64,000 nt of DNA, taken from assembly GCA_000499405.2 (NCBI GenBank), contig HG738137.1:10176768-10240767 (forward strand). Direction: 5' to 3'. The stretch's first letter is position 1. Each line of letters starts with the position of its first letter. The position numbers and the translations under genes were made by a program. This document shows, in pieces, positions 52,581 through 64,000 of this stretch. The notes under the pieces were generated by a model that worked only from the letters and a program-made list of their open reading frames with translations, did no database searches and was not told the origin of the DNA. Origin of the DNA: Onchocerca volvulus (lineage: Eukaryota > Nematoda > Chromadorea > Rhabditida > Onchocercidae).

Positions 52581-54111
52581 TAGCTATGCTAAATTAAGGA
52601 TTACTAATTTCGCGAGACAAAAAAATAAATAAAATTAATTATTACTTGAAAATTGTAATGATAATAGCAACTTAATTTTAATCTTTTTTTTTTTTTTTGA
52701 GGAAGAAAAAGACGAATTCTTATTCCTTTTATTTAGAATTTCGCCTCATATATATGATAATTGTAAAATCATATATAAAAGTATATATATATAAATGTAT
52801 CTTTTAGGAAGGAAATATATTAAAATTAAAAAATTCAATTAATTTCAAAAAATTTAAATAGAAGATTGTCTGAAAAACTGTTTCTATATAAATATTTAAA
52901 TGTCAATTAATTATAGAAATAATTTAATCAAAAAACAAAATTTACAAGATATTAATTACACATAAAACCGAAAAAAAATCAATAACGACCAAAAAAGGGA
53001 ATAGCAGAACTTTTGGAAGGTACTAAAAATTATTAAAAATACTTGAAATAAGATTTGAATATTTTGTAGAAATTATTTTTAATTCTCAGCCTAATTGAAA
53101 TAATTCTCTGAGAGTTTCTTCGAAATAAATGGATTGAAGGATGAAAAAAGGATTGATTAAAGTTCGTTCTCGAGAAAAGAAAACAGAATTTGTTCATTTT
53201 TCGTATTTTCGAGAATTTGTCAGCAGTACAACTGCTGAATCGGCAAGTTTATTGGCTATCTTTTTCTCTTCTTTACCCATTTTAAACCTGTTTTTTTCAG
53301 AAACTTTAGCACAATATTCAATTCATCAATTCATTATTGGAAATTTCGGCGCTTTTTTTTTTACGAAAATTTAAAAACTCAAAAATTTACCATCAACAAA
53401 CATACTGCTACATGTAACTGTACAATAGTCGAAGAGTTTCAAACTTTTTTTTTTTTTTTAAAACAAAAAATTTATTGCAAAAATGTTTCTTCTATTATCA
53501 CTAAAAAAAAAGCAATAAAATTTTGCTTTTTTTAAGAAATATTTGAGTAATAAAATTAAATGTTTGAATAATAAAAATTAAAAAGTTCGTCGTCTTTTTT
53601 AAATTTTTTATGACTTTTTTGTTTCTTCCATCCACCTCGTTTCAAAACGTATTTTTCGGGTAAGTGTTTTTAGAAGTAAATCGATACTCATTTATTAATT
53701 TAATTAAGAGAAGGAAATTTTTATAATTTATTTCAAATGGAAAAAAAAATTAACTTATTTATTAAATGGTCAGTCTCTTAACTGGTCAGTTTCTTATTGT
53801 ATAAGCAATGAATTTTACAACGAATATAGGGTTCGTATATTAATATACCATATAATTAATAAACTTCTCTTGTTTATTTTAATATTTAATAAGATTAAAT
53901 TGTACTTCGATGAACTTCTGGTCTAATTGAATATAAGCTTACTTTGTTAATTAATGTATTTGTAATTCGATTAGAATGAAATTGTTCTTTGCATAAGATT
54001 CAACTAGACTAAAGTTTCAGCAAAAAGTTTATACAAAAAGTCTATTTTTAAATTAAAATTCAATATTGGAAATATTCTATTTAAATATATTAAAATAATA
54101 CAAATAGTCTA

Positions 54112-54138
54112 AAAATAATAATAATAATAATAATAATA
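54112..54138. repeat. (AAT)n microsatellite
   Basis: About nine trinucleotide units. Confidence 0.9.
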
Positions 54139-56329
54139 TATTAAATAAACAAAATCCAACACTTTTTTTCATTTAATTATAATTTGTTTTCGTTTACTTC
54201 GAAACATTACTCGATTATATTTTCAATTCAATCGTTAATTGATATAAATAATTTTTTGATTTATTATGTAATGGAATATTTAATTAAATGATTACATCTA
54301 ATTGATTCAACGAAACTTTTATCGATTATTGGATAGTAAAATAACGAAAATAAATGAGAAAGAGATAAGCAATTTATATTGTTACAGTAAATTAGAAGCT
54401 TTTTATAATTGTTGTAAACAAAAATCTTCAACTATCAATAACAATTCAAACTTAATGTTTCATTATTATTATTATTGAAGGGAACAAAGCAGACAGCGTG
54501 GGAGAAATTTCTGAAAAACAATAATTAATCATAAAATGAAATCGCATTTTTGACGAAATGCTAGAAATTTCGCGAGAATCTCGTAATTTTTAATGTCTCA
54601 TTTTCATTTACGCAATTTTCAACCTATTCGATAAATGAAATTTTCACAATATTTTCGTTTTTTTTTTTTTTTCCCAACTTTCTCGAATTTTTCGGAGCAT
54701 TATTACTTTCATATTTTCCGACTTTTATTGTCTATAAAGTAGCCTATTCCGATCGAATATTCTTAAAATAAATGTGAACTTTTAAAAAAGTATAAATGTA
54801 TGGTAGAAGAATTATAAATAAAAATAGCTTTTGAAATTGATATGATTTTTTTTTTTTTTAATTCAGAAAAGTACGATATTTCCTTTTCAGAAAGAAACTT
54901 TCGGAAATTTCAAAAAAAGCGCTCTTTTTTTTAAAAAAAAAACAAATCAAAAAGAGCAATTTAAAATAATTTAAAGATACGAAAAAAAAACTAAATTATC
55001 TCAAAAGATTACATAAAAAATTAAAATACAAAGAGTATAATGCAATAAATTCATCACAATTAATTCAAAATTGTAGACTTATTTACTAAATGATAATTTT
55101 AGGTTTATCAGATATTCTGAGGGAATGATTTGAATTCATTTCAGCACAACATGATAATATTTTAATTTTTTTCTCTTCAATTGAAACAGAGCTCATTCTA
55201 TTTGAATTGGTGAAATGAATTTCATGAAGAAATTATAAATTATATGAAATGAAAAAATTTTCAAATAAAGATTTTCCTGAAAAAAAAAAAAAAAAATTTG
55301 GAAGAAATGAAATTTGATGAAATCAGATATTATTTCATGAGTTAAAAATAAATAAAGAAAGAACATAAAGGATAATAAAATAAGAAAAATAATCTTAGAA
55401 TTGAGCAATAGAAAAAGTTATGAAATATTAAAAGAAATGAATAAAAATTTAAAATACAATGAGAAATACGATTGGATAGTATTTCAAAAATTAATCTCAA
55501 ACTTGAAATGAAAATAAAATTAAGATTAAAATATTACTGAATAGAAATGGAAACTTCCAATCAATTAAGTTAGCCAACAATTTAAATTTAAAAAAAAAAA
55601 AAAAGAATGGCACTTAAAATAGATAAAGAATAAATCCACTTCAAATTTTTTTTTTTTTCTTTTTTTAAATATTCAAGTACTATTAGCAGAAAAATTTTTT
55701 TTTCGTAAACAATTCAATAGTATTAAAATTAAATTTATGTAAATTTTGCATGCAAATGAATAAATAGTAGTTAGGACGATTAAATTGAAATACTTTTTTC
55801 GATATATAAATTTAAAAATTAACTTATTGGAGGATTTATAAAGAAGCTCAATCAATCTAATAATCCTATTGGATAGGAAGATAAAAAAAAAAAGAGCCAT
55901 ATTAGACCGGTAAAGGAGCCTAGCAAATAGACTAATAAAAAAATTAACAAAAAGCCCATTAAAAGATGATAAAATGACATATCCAATTAATATTTGAAAA
56001 AAAAAAAAAAAAAAAGCAATAAAATTCGTCCATCCAAAAAATAATTTTTGAATGAATTTTTACTATTTTTTTTTTGCCAAATTCTTTTTTCTTATGAATT
56101 TTCGAAAAAAAAAATACAACTTTAATTTAAAAATTTCTCACAATTAATCTACTAAATTTTTATTGAATGATACGAAAAACGGAATTTCGATCATTTCAAG
56201 CATCAGAAAGAAAAAAATAAAATTAAAAATGAAAAAAATACGGATGAGAATTAAATGAATGATTTATTGATCGGATTAATAAATCATAGAAATGCTATTC
56301 TCTAGAGATCAGTGGGAAAATGAATAGTT

Positions 56330-56620
56330 TGTTAGAATGATTAGGATGATAATATAACTGATAGTGAATGATTAGTTGGAAGTTAATGATAACGATGATA
56401 AAAGAATAATCAAGGTAGTAATGGAGTTGATGATAGGTGTAATAATAAAATGATTGGGATAATGACGAATTAATAGTAGGAATGATAATAGATTAATAGA
56501 GCCATAGGTCTAATTACAGAGCTGATAAGAAAATGATTTGAGATGAAACAGAGCCGATGATAAGTATTGGTAGTAAAGTGATTAGGCTAGGAATGTTGTG
56601 ATTGATAAACTGATTAGAAT
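56330..56620. repeat. GATGATAA-rich low-complexity purine tract
   Basis: Repeated short words (GATGATAA, AATGATTAG, GATTAGG) without a fixed period; strand-biased towards G and A on the plus strand. Cause unknown. Confidence 0.5.
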
Positions 56621-58373
56621 TTTAACATAAGATGTGGGAAATCCCTCATCAGCTAAATGATCGCAAATATAATATATTAAACACATTTTCGAAGGATTTA
56701 AATAAATTTAATTAAGACATGGTTAGGATTGAGCGATTAGTTTATCAACAACCTAACCAGCATATGATTTAACAGTTTAAGTTATCAATCATTTCATTTA
56801 AATCTTTTTCGTTAATCAAATAATCAAAACTTCAATTATGATTTTTAATTTGAAACTTTTAGTTAAATGTTAGAAAAATGATGGAATTCAGAAATGGTGG
56901 AAAAAAGTTTTCCTGGATGAAATGCATTTTAAAATTTAAACTATTTCAGCAAAAAAAAAAAAAAAAAAAGACCAATCCTTTGAATGTTTCTCTAATTAAT
57001 CTAATATGTGTTGAACTTGCTATGACTGAGCCAGGATGTTTGATTTCAGGAAAAGTTTTACGGCCAATATTCCTTCCGGTCTTCCATCTAATCTATTTAA
57101 AATATCAGTTTAAAAAGTAATCAATTTGGTACAAGGAAGACATCAAAGAGCGTTATTTGAATGATTAAGATACTGTAAATCGCTACTTTTTTTTTTTGAT
57201 GTAGATGAGCAGAATTCTGAGTTGAAGTTAGTTGAAAAGGACGGAGAAGTTGCACAACTTAAGATATCAGTTGATAAAGTTGCTTTTATCACAGCTCAAA
57301 AATGATATAACTTATTCGTATTAGAGTTGAGCTAAATTTGAGCATTAAATCAACATTTCTATTTTAACTGTAATTTTGATTGTCTAATTAATAAGTAAAT
57401 ATTCGTGGACAACCAAAGCGAAATATTACCAGAAATTTAGCTGAAATATCGCCATTCTAGAGGAGGAGAAGGCGCGAAAATTTAGCCAAGTTTTTATGGA
57501 CGAGAGAAAAAGCTGCTAATAAAATATTCAAAGGTAAAAGCAAAAAATAATGATATGCGGCCGGCCCAATTTGTGCAAAAATTTATCAGCGATAAAATGA
57601 TAAGATGATAAAGATCGGGAGTGTAGTAATGGTTTCAGATAGTAGGGAAGGCATACTGTAAACGGGATTTAAAAATAAAATTTAAAAACATGTCCATTTA
57701 GGTGTTTGGTGTTGGTCGTGACCATTCTACATACATGAACTCTTTTTTCCTCCGATCAGCAAAGCCGTCTTAGAAACGATCGATTTATGGTGTATTAAAA
57801 GTAGCACTGCAAGAATTACTTTAGTAAATGAGGAAGAGAATTGAAAAGAAATGTGTTACTTATTATATTTACTGAAAATTCAAATATCGAAATTTGTGAC
57901 TTTCTGAAGCATTCTCGACGATCGATTCATTGGTAAACAAATTAATGCTAACAAGAAAATGTTCTTTCAAATTTTGCTAATTTAAACTATTACATTGCAA
58001 GATCAGAGATCGAAAATTAGAAATTTCGAAATTTCTTTCTCTTTCGAGAGCAAACCGAATTCCAGAAGTCTTTAGAAATACCGAAGACAAATTTCTTCGA
58101 TTTAATAACAAATTGTGAGAAAATCCAAACTGTTGTATTCTATCTGACAAACTATATTAGCTGAACTAATTGATTGCAATTTAATTGTTTAAATTTCATT
58201 CTTTTTTATCCGTTTCATCAATTTGAAATAGAAGGGTAGATTTGAATGATAGTGTATTGTTTTTATCAGTACAATCCCTGATTGATTTGATCTTATCGAT
58301 TGTTTCCAATTGCTGATTTTTTTTTTTTGCCCTCATTTCAAAACATTTCTTATCTGTTTATTGTAATAAATTA

Positions 58374-58388
58374 TCTCTTTTATTTATT
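58374..58388 (-). terminator. poly(A) signal overlapping the stop codon
   Basis: GAATAAATAAAAG on the minus strand: the TAA stop (58384-58386) is part of AATAAA and a second AATAAA follows at once. The 3' UTR may be very short. Confidence 0.5.
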
Positions 58389-61300
58389 CATTATCATTAT
58401 TCTCATCATGTAATCGTTCTACGCGATATTTATTTGATAAATATGGTTTAACAATATTCTGTAGCCATTGTTGACATTGACGTAAATACTGTAGATTGTT
58501 CTAAAAGTATCCAATTGCTATCAATGAATATAAAATACTGTAGTAATAGTTAAAAAATATGGTAGCTTCAACAAAAAAGAAATACTGTAATTTGCAGATG
58601 AAATTTAAAACACTAAAATGATTTCAAACATCAGAATGGCTTACATTAAATTCATAATTAAAAAGCAAGTAATCACTTTACCAGATACATGTAAGTTTTC
58701 ATAAAAATTAAAAGTATTTACTTACTTCTTGAGGTTGTTGAATTTGTTGGCTAGGAATTCTTCTTGGCTGCAAATACAGTTAAGCATCATTTTATTTAAT
58801 CAATAATTATCAAAGTTTTTTTCTTGTTAATACATTAAAATTTACGACTTAACTAAAATTTTATTCAACAAAGAATATATCTTGTAAAATTTCCATTACA
58901 ATGAATAAATGATAAATAATGCCTTAATTTATTATTTCATACTTATCTCTATAACTTCATATTGTATATAAATGAATACACAAAATATGATTAAAAACAA
59001 AAAAAAAATCAATAATATATTTCATGCTAATCATCTACGGTAAATTGATACATATACAGTATATTGTTCTATAAAGACTGTATTGATTAGCATACAGTAT
59101 ATCCGTATGAATACGGTATACTGGATACTTAAAAAAATGCATTCTATTTTCTAACGAATGAATAAAGAAGCTACGGAAGTAAAATTTCAACAGTAATACT
59201 TCACCTGTTCCTCCTCTTGTTCCAGATCATATCCAGGTCGTATAATGCGATTACTGTAAACATGCGACATGTTCAATTCATCCCTCATGCTAGCATCATT
59301 CTTAATATTTTTAAAAATAAGTAATCTGAGACTGAGAAAAATATTTCCCATCTGTGATGATTCATTCAAACATTTCGTTTTTGCAGAAAAAAATGAAATT
59401 TTTCTGTCTTTTATTTATTTCTTTTTTTATTTTTATCTTTTCATATATTTTCCATAACTTTACAACAATTATCAGTAGTATTAATTGTATATTACATAGT
59501 ATTATACAATGAAGAAAATTGAACAATATGTTGCATATTCAATTTATTATGTCTTGTTGGTGAAAGAATTAATTCAAAAAATAGCAAAAAAAAAAAATTT
59601 TTTTTCCAAAGAATTTATTTAAAAAAAAAAAAAAAATGAAGTAATTGTATAATGTGTATTTAGCGTCATTATCTGAATGAAAAATTAGCTAACGTTTTGT
59701 GTTATGATATGGTGATAATGATTATATAATGATAGAACAAAATGGGCCAAAAAATAATGCTCAAAAAAAAGTTTAAACTGAATTTTTGCATATAAATTTT
59801 ATACAGGATAGTTTAGCTTAATCTAATAATTCTTTTATGATTTTTATATATTAATACTATTATTTATTATTACTATTATTTTTATTAACATTATTATTGT
59901 TATTGTTAAATACACATTATGGCTATATTACGAGTGATATTTATATTATAAAATTTGTATATTAATAATTTTAGTTTATATTTCACGCATCAATTCATTA
60001 ACCAATAAATTACTTTGCTTATTAATATGCAAACAATATTTAGAACAGGTGTTGTAAAGCAAAGCTTTGTTAAAGTTTTAGTTTGAATTGATTTAAAAAT
60101 TAGAAATGAAATAATGAAGGATTGAATTGTTTTTGTCATAAAGGGATCATGAATTTGTTTTATTCCTTATATTACGCCTTTCAAGTTCACGATTTTTATG
60201 AAATGAGCATTTTGAAATTTTTACTATTAATTGTTAACAAAAGCAAGAATTATTTCCATTTTCGAGACTTACTAATCGAGATATTCTTCCATTCCGTGCG
60301 AGCATTGGTGGCTTCATAAGCTGAAGAATAATTGAAGGATAATTTACGTGAGCAAAGTGCAATACAATAAGTGCAATAAAAGTGCAATGTAATACGCAGA
60401 TAATCATTTTAATAAAATTATATTATAAGCAGTAAACATATAAGGATTAAATCATTAAAGTTTTAACTGTTGAATATATTAGTGCTATGATAAGGATTTG
60501 ATAATCCAACGATGATTTATTGATATCGATTGATTATCATACTCATAAGCACTACCAAAATTTATCTTTATAATTTATCTTTATTTCATTTAATTACTTA
60601 ATAATATGTGTAATTATTACCGGATATTCATCAATTGAATATGGAAATGCTTGAATTAATTGATTCGATCCATGATAATAAAAATCTTGACATGAGGGGA
60701 ATAATTCACTATACATATATTGTTCTATTCTTGGATCAATTGAAAAATAATCATGAAGTTTGCAAGGATACAACATTTCTGTAATATTATTAAAAATCAT
60801 TTTTATTCAGAATTGAAATTAATTTGCATGAAAAGATAAAAATTTAATTAAATGTAAAAAAGTTCATCCAAGGAAGGAAAAAGTATGCTACGAAATTATT
60901 CAAATCAATTTTTCGAAGAATAAAATTTTTAATGAATAGAATTTAAAAGAACTTCTAATTAAGATTAAAATTGAGAAATCGATCAACATTAAATAATCCA
61001 AATAATAGTGGCATTTAAACCAAAAATTCAAAACTGAATGAATGTCACATCAATTTTCAATGAGAATTATATTAAAATCGCTTTGCTATTATTTGAGTGA
61101 ATAATTTCAGTACAAAAATCGCATTCTACATGGATATCATCAATAATGCTGCACGAGAAATAATTTTCATCATGATGCTATCATTATCATTGTAATATTA
61201 TATAAAAATACTTATTTTCATAGAATATAACGTAACAATGTATTTCATCGCAATATCAGCAAGAAATATTTGCGATGAAATCATCTTTTCAAAATTAATT

Positions 61301-63917
61301 ACTTAATGATTGTCGCAAATATTTCACAAATTGTCGCAAATGACTGATCAATTTATGGCTTTATACTCGTTAATGAGTTGATACCTTCAGCAAAAGTCTT
61401 CAATAAAGTATGAGATATGGTGACATTTTCAGGTTGTTTGCCTTGAGCAATCCATTGACATGCTTTACATCTTTCTGGGTAATCATATTGATTTGGAATA
61501 TTTCGAAGTGATCGAATGAAACGATCGATAAAAGATTTTATTGAAATAGTAAAAGTGTAATGGCTCAATAGATTCCATGCATTATTTGCACTAATTGATA
61601 GCAATGTATATTCACCGTCTTGAAATATTTGAATCAAAGCTCCTTGAACAAAAAATTTTTTTTTTATTGTTTTCAATTAAGAAAATTTGTATGAAAATTT
61701 ATTCATATAAAATTTGTTCTTTCAAATTTTAATATTTAATTCTATTTTTGATTTTTAATTTTTTTTTCAAAATATACCAAAAATAATGAAATTATTTAAT
61801 TTTAGAATAATGTTGATTTTATTCAAAAATATTCATAAATTAAATATATAAAGTAAAAGATAGGAAATGGAAATTTTTGCTGATATGAAATGAAAGAGAG
61901 AATGCGTGAACTTAAAAACATAAGGAATTGAAATTAAGGCCGATAAAAAATGTGCCAAATGTAATGATAGGTTGAGCCTAGGCTCAAGGCATTTAAACCT
62001 AGGCTCAAGGCTCAAGGTACCCTCATTTATATGTATTAAATTTGAAATTTATTTTATACACTTACTTGCATGATTTATATGTTTAATACTACATCCGGAA
62101 ACAATGCTAATGCATTTTTTATTTTCGAAATCAAATTTGACACCCGACGATTCACGACAACCACAACCACGAATAAGTAACATGCAATTAAATTTATCAA
62201 GTACTTGATCCAATGCTCGAAGGCCAAAACGATTTCCAATTGGATAGATATTCGATGGAGCAAACAATCTGCAAATATTCAAGAAACTTTCAGTTTGTTT
62301 TCAATCGAAAAATTGCTATTAAAAGTTTAAATTAGCCAATGATAAGATTCAAAAAATCATATATAACATTTAGGAATTCAAATAAATTAGTAATCAGTAT
62401 TTGATAATTCATAAATGATGGGTTTATTTTAAATCGTAATATTGTTCAGAAATAAGTTATAAAATTTACTTTTCAGATTTTTTGCAATAAATGGAACTAA
62501 TCTAAAATATTTAATTAACCAGTTTTCAACAAATATTTTTAGCATCAAGAAAATCGTTATCATACACAACCACTTTTTCGATCACACCAAATTAATTATT
62601 GAAGATAATTCGGACAATTAGTTGGCTAACAATCTCATTTACTTAATTTTGTCATCTCAAAAGTTTTAATTAATTAATTAATTATAACAAAAAAAACTTG
62701 TTCAAATCCTTGTCTGGTATCCCATATAAAATATCGGTTAACAAGCATCTTTCTCTTGCATTCATTCGTTTTATTTCGATTGGTTTTACGAAATGATTTA
62801 AAAATGTATTATCGGACATGAATGGTGAAATGCCAGCATGGATACATAAAAATTCTGGAATAATTAAGTATTGGACTTAAATTTTTAATCAATATTTCAG
62901 AATAAATAACAGAATTTGCTCGCCTTTTTTTAACTAGAACTTTCTTTCCTAAATGCATCATTTGCATTAAAAAAAAAAAACTAATTTTATAAGTATCTTT
63001 GCAACAATTCAAATTGCAATAAATTAAATTGAAATATGGTAGAAACTATCATCATTATTTGCTTCTACTTTCTTTTAACAATCCGATGAAATGTTGTTAA
63101 AATATTGGAAAAAGATTCAATTAATTTAATTTTTATTAATTATCAAAAATCACGAAGCGAAATGAGTCGAATATTATAATAATATAATTAGAGCATTGAT
63201 AATTAAGAATTTACGTACTACCAAGTACTCCAACTAGTGGTAAGTATTCAAAGAGTAGCAAAAAACTTTGAATTAGTCGTTGATCTTCACTCTGCAAATA
63301 ATTGAAATTTTTTGAAATCATTCAGATTTTTCATTTCTGTTCTTAAATTTATGAGACAAAAGCAAGGACAAATAGTAATTTTAATTTTTCTTTATTACTT
63401 GACCTGATTTGGCTTGCTACTTATCAATATCAGGCTATATTTTTTTCAAGTTTCACATAGATCTTTCATATCAAATTCTAGGAAAAAGATTTTTTTCGTT
63501 TTTTTGCTATTTGTCATCATCAATGTAAAGTAATATGTAATCGATTATTTACAAAGTCTGTAATTTTTCTATAATTCTTTTTTTTTTTGATTGATTTAAT
63601 TTGAAAATAATTTGAAATAAATATGGCAAAAGGAAAAAGTAAAGTCAATAAATTGAAGCATTTTTGAGATATTTTTGCCTGATTTTTAGTAATTGAAAAT
63701 TTTTTTGAATTATCCAACGATTAAATTATTAAAAAAAAAAAAAAATCAATAATATATAAAGCACTAACGATTCTATCAAAACCGATTGCTTTACACATTT
63801 CATACGTTTCAAAATGACCACGAAAGAGGCAAATATGATGTGGAAATCGTAATTTTAAACATAACAGTAATAATAATGCATCGATTCGTTTTGGATTAAA
63901 AGAATCCAAATAATCAC
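58384..63917 (-). CDS. divergent PPP-family phosphatase homologue, probable pseudophosphatase (5' end outside window)
   Basis: Minus-strand exons: 63769-63917, 63222-63291, 62689-62854, 62066-62268, 61385-61642, 60621-60778, 59205-59300, 58726-58767, 58384-58500; all join in phase, 418 residues visible. The order matches PP1/PP2A-type metallophosphatases: GDYLDS (GDxVDRG), LFRGHFETYE (RGNHE), LFEYLPLVGVLE, FLCIHAGISP (CHGGLSP), GIPDKDL, NRFG, then LLIRGCGC where RAHQ is expected. Relative to PP1, the Asn/His pair of RGNHE is His/Phe, the RAHQ His is Cys, and DRG is DSF; the GD Asp and CHGG-type His remain. Catalysis is therefore unlikely (inference). After the fold, about 200 residues follow with no family I recognise: an ERCKACQW segment, acidic LEQEEEQ, Gln-rich QQIQQPQ, and a C-terminus NNDNE. 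Two acceptors are AAG and one donor is GTTATA. The first conserved motif (GDxHG) lies beyond the window. Confidence 0.85.
59095..59123. repeat. short imperfect palindrome (CAGTATATCCGTAT / ATACGGTATACTG)
   Basis: Two 13-14-base arms, reverse complementary except for one inserted base, with a 2-base centre. Two more CAGTATAT words lie within 60 bases. It is in the intron 58768-59204 of the phosphatase-like gene. Confidence 0.6.
59301..60620 (-). other. 1.3-kb intron of the phosphatase-like gene
   Basis: Between the exon ending …YSIDEYP and the exon starting NDASMRDEL. Plus-strand frames here (59269-59457, 60122-60319) have no support. Confidence 0.65.
61974..62020. repeat. CCTAGGCTCAAGGC short tandem repeat
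   Basis: GAGCCTAGGCTCAAGGC, then ACCTAGGCTCAAGGCTCAAGG: two main copies plus a partial one, with an internal 12-base palindrome GAGCCTAGGCTC. In an intron of the phosphatase-like gene. Confidence 0.7.
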
Positions 63918-63949
63918 CTGGAAAATAAGCATTTCCTTATCATATCATT

Positions 63950-63996
63950 GCATGCACAATGCACATGCATGCAAAGCAAGTGCATGCATGCGAGAT
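63950..63996. repeat. GCATGCA-rich simple sequence at window end
   Basis: Several overlapping TGCATGC / GCACATGC words, alternating purine-pyrimidine, in the intron just upstream of the GDYLDS exon. Confidence 0.7.
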
Positions 63997-64000
63997 AAAC

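Larger units (their letters stand above)
36620..58383. other. 21.8-kb region without recognisable genes
   Basis: No reading frame in this stretch resembles a protein family, and no paired splice signals around conserved frames were found. It contains degenerate minisatellites (37.4, 39.4, 44.5, 46.5, 46.7, 48.9, 52.4 kb), microsatellites and long poly-A or poly-T runs; these are listed separately. It is the upstream flank of frm-1 on its left and the downstream flank of the phosphatase-like gene on its right. It might contain distant frm-1 promoters, non-coding first exons or non-coding RNA genes that I cannot see. Confidence 0.6.

Noticed and set aside
53141..53374. 77-codon plus-strand frame
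   Set aside because: Composition follows the AT-rich background; no recognisable domain.
56878..57120. 80-codon plus-strand frame
   Set aside because: Interrupted by a poly-Lys run from a poly-A tract; no homology and no splice partners.
58726..59300. Small exons first considered as distant 5' exons of frm-1
   Set aside because: Their phase does not fit the frm-1 start exon, whereas they join perfectly to the phosphatase-like exons upstream and to the terminal exon 58384-58500.
1..64000. Bacterial (for example Wolbachia) or mitochondrial insertions, transposon ORFs, tRNA and rRNA genes
   Set aside because: Looked for on both strands by eye; no long bacterial-like frame, reverse transcriptase or transposase motif, or convincing tRNA or rRNA sequence was noticed. 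Short or diverged copies could be missed.

Overview
The window looks like nuclear DNA of a parasitic roundworm, most likely a spirurid/filarial (clade III) nematode. It is very AT-rich with many long A/T homopolymers. Genes are cut into small exons by short-to-medium GT-AG introns with nematode-style T-rich/CAG acceptors. At least two genes start with an ATG 5-10 bases after a CAG acceptor, as expected for spliced-leader trans-splicing. The proteins match animal and nematode families. The species cannot be named from the sequence alone. All four recognisable genes lie on the minus strand.

Layout by coordinate. (1) 1-2421: no gene seen. (2) 2422-10332: alpha-catenin (HMP-1), 17 coding exons that I could join phase-perfectly into a 904-residue protein. 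(3) 10343-13277: intergenic, with a perfect 19-bp palindrome carrying GATA-type sites. (4) 13278-17766, perhaps to 18216: GTP-dependent phosphoenolpyruvate carboxykinase, 11 confident exons and a possible upstream exon that could encode a mitochondrial presequence. (5) 18217-20698: intergenic. (6) 20699-36612: a protein 4.1/coracle-type FERM protein (FRM-1), 18 exons, about 2340 residues, with the usual FERM, FERM-adjacent and 4.1 C-terminal domains separated by one 4956-base exon. (7) 36618-58383: a 21.8-kb stretch without a recognisable gene, full of minisatellites, simple repeats and homopolymers. (8) 58384 to the right part of the window (63917): a strongly divergent PPP-family serine/threonine phosphatase homologue, 5' end outside the window, which has lost key metal-binding and catalytic residues and carries a C-terminal extension of about 200 residues.

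Functionally, alpha-catenin and the FERM/4.1 protein both link membrane adhesion or transport complexes to the cortical cytoskeleton. PEPCK is central to gluconeogenesis and, in parasitic worms, to CO2-fixing malate metabolism. Nothing indicates that the genes form an operon, because the spacings are kilobases.

The observations I rate highest are: the probable pseudophosphatase; the cryptic array of short repeated motifs in the giant exon of the 4.1 protein; a 29-bp hairpin in the last alpha-catenin intron whose G-U wobble pairs only work on the plus strand; and the GATA palindrome upstream of alpha-catenin. Exon coordinates were worked out by hand from splice signals, reading phase and family alignment from memory. 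No database search or RNA evidence was available.
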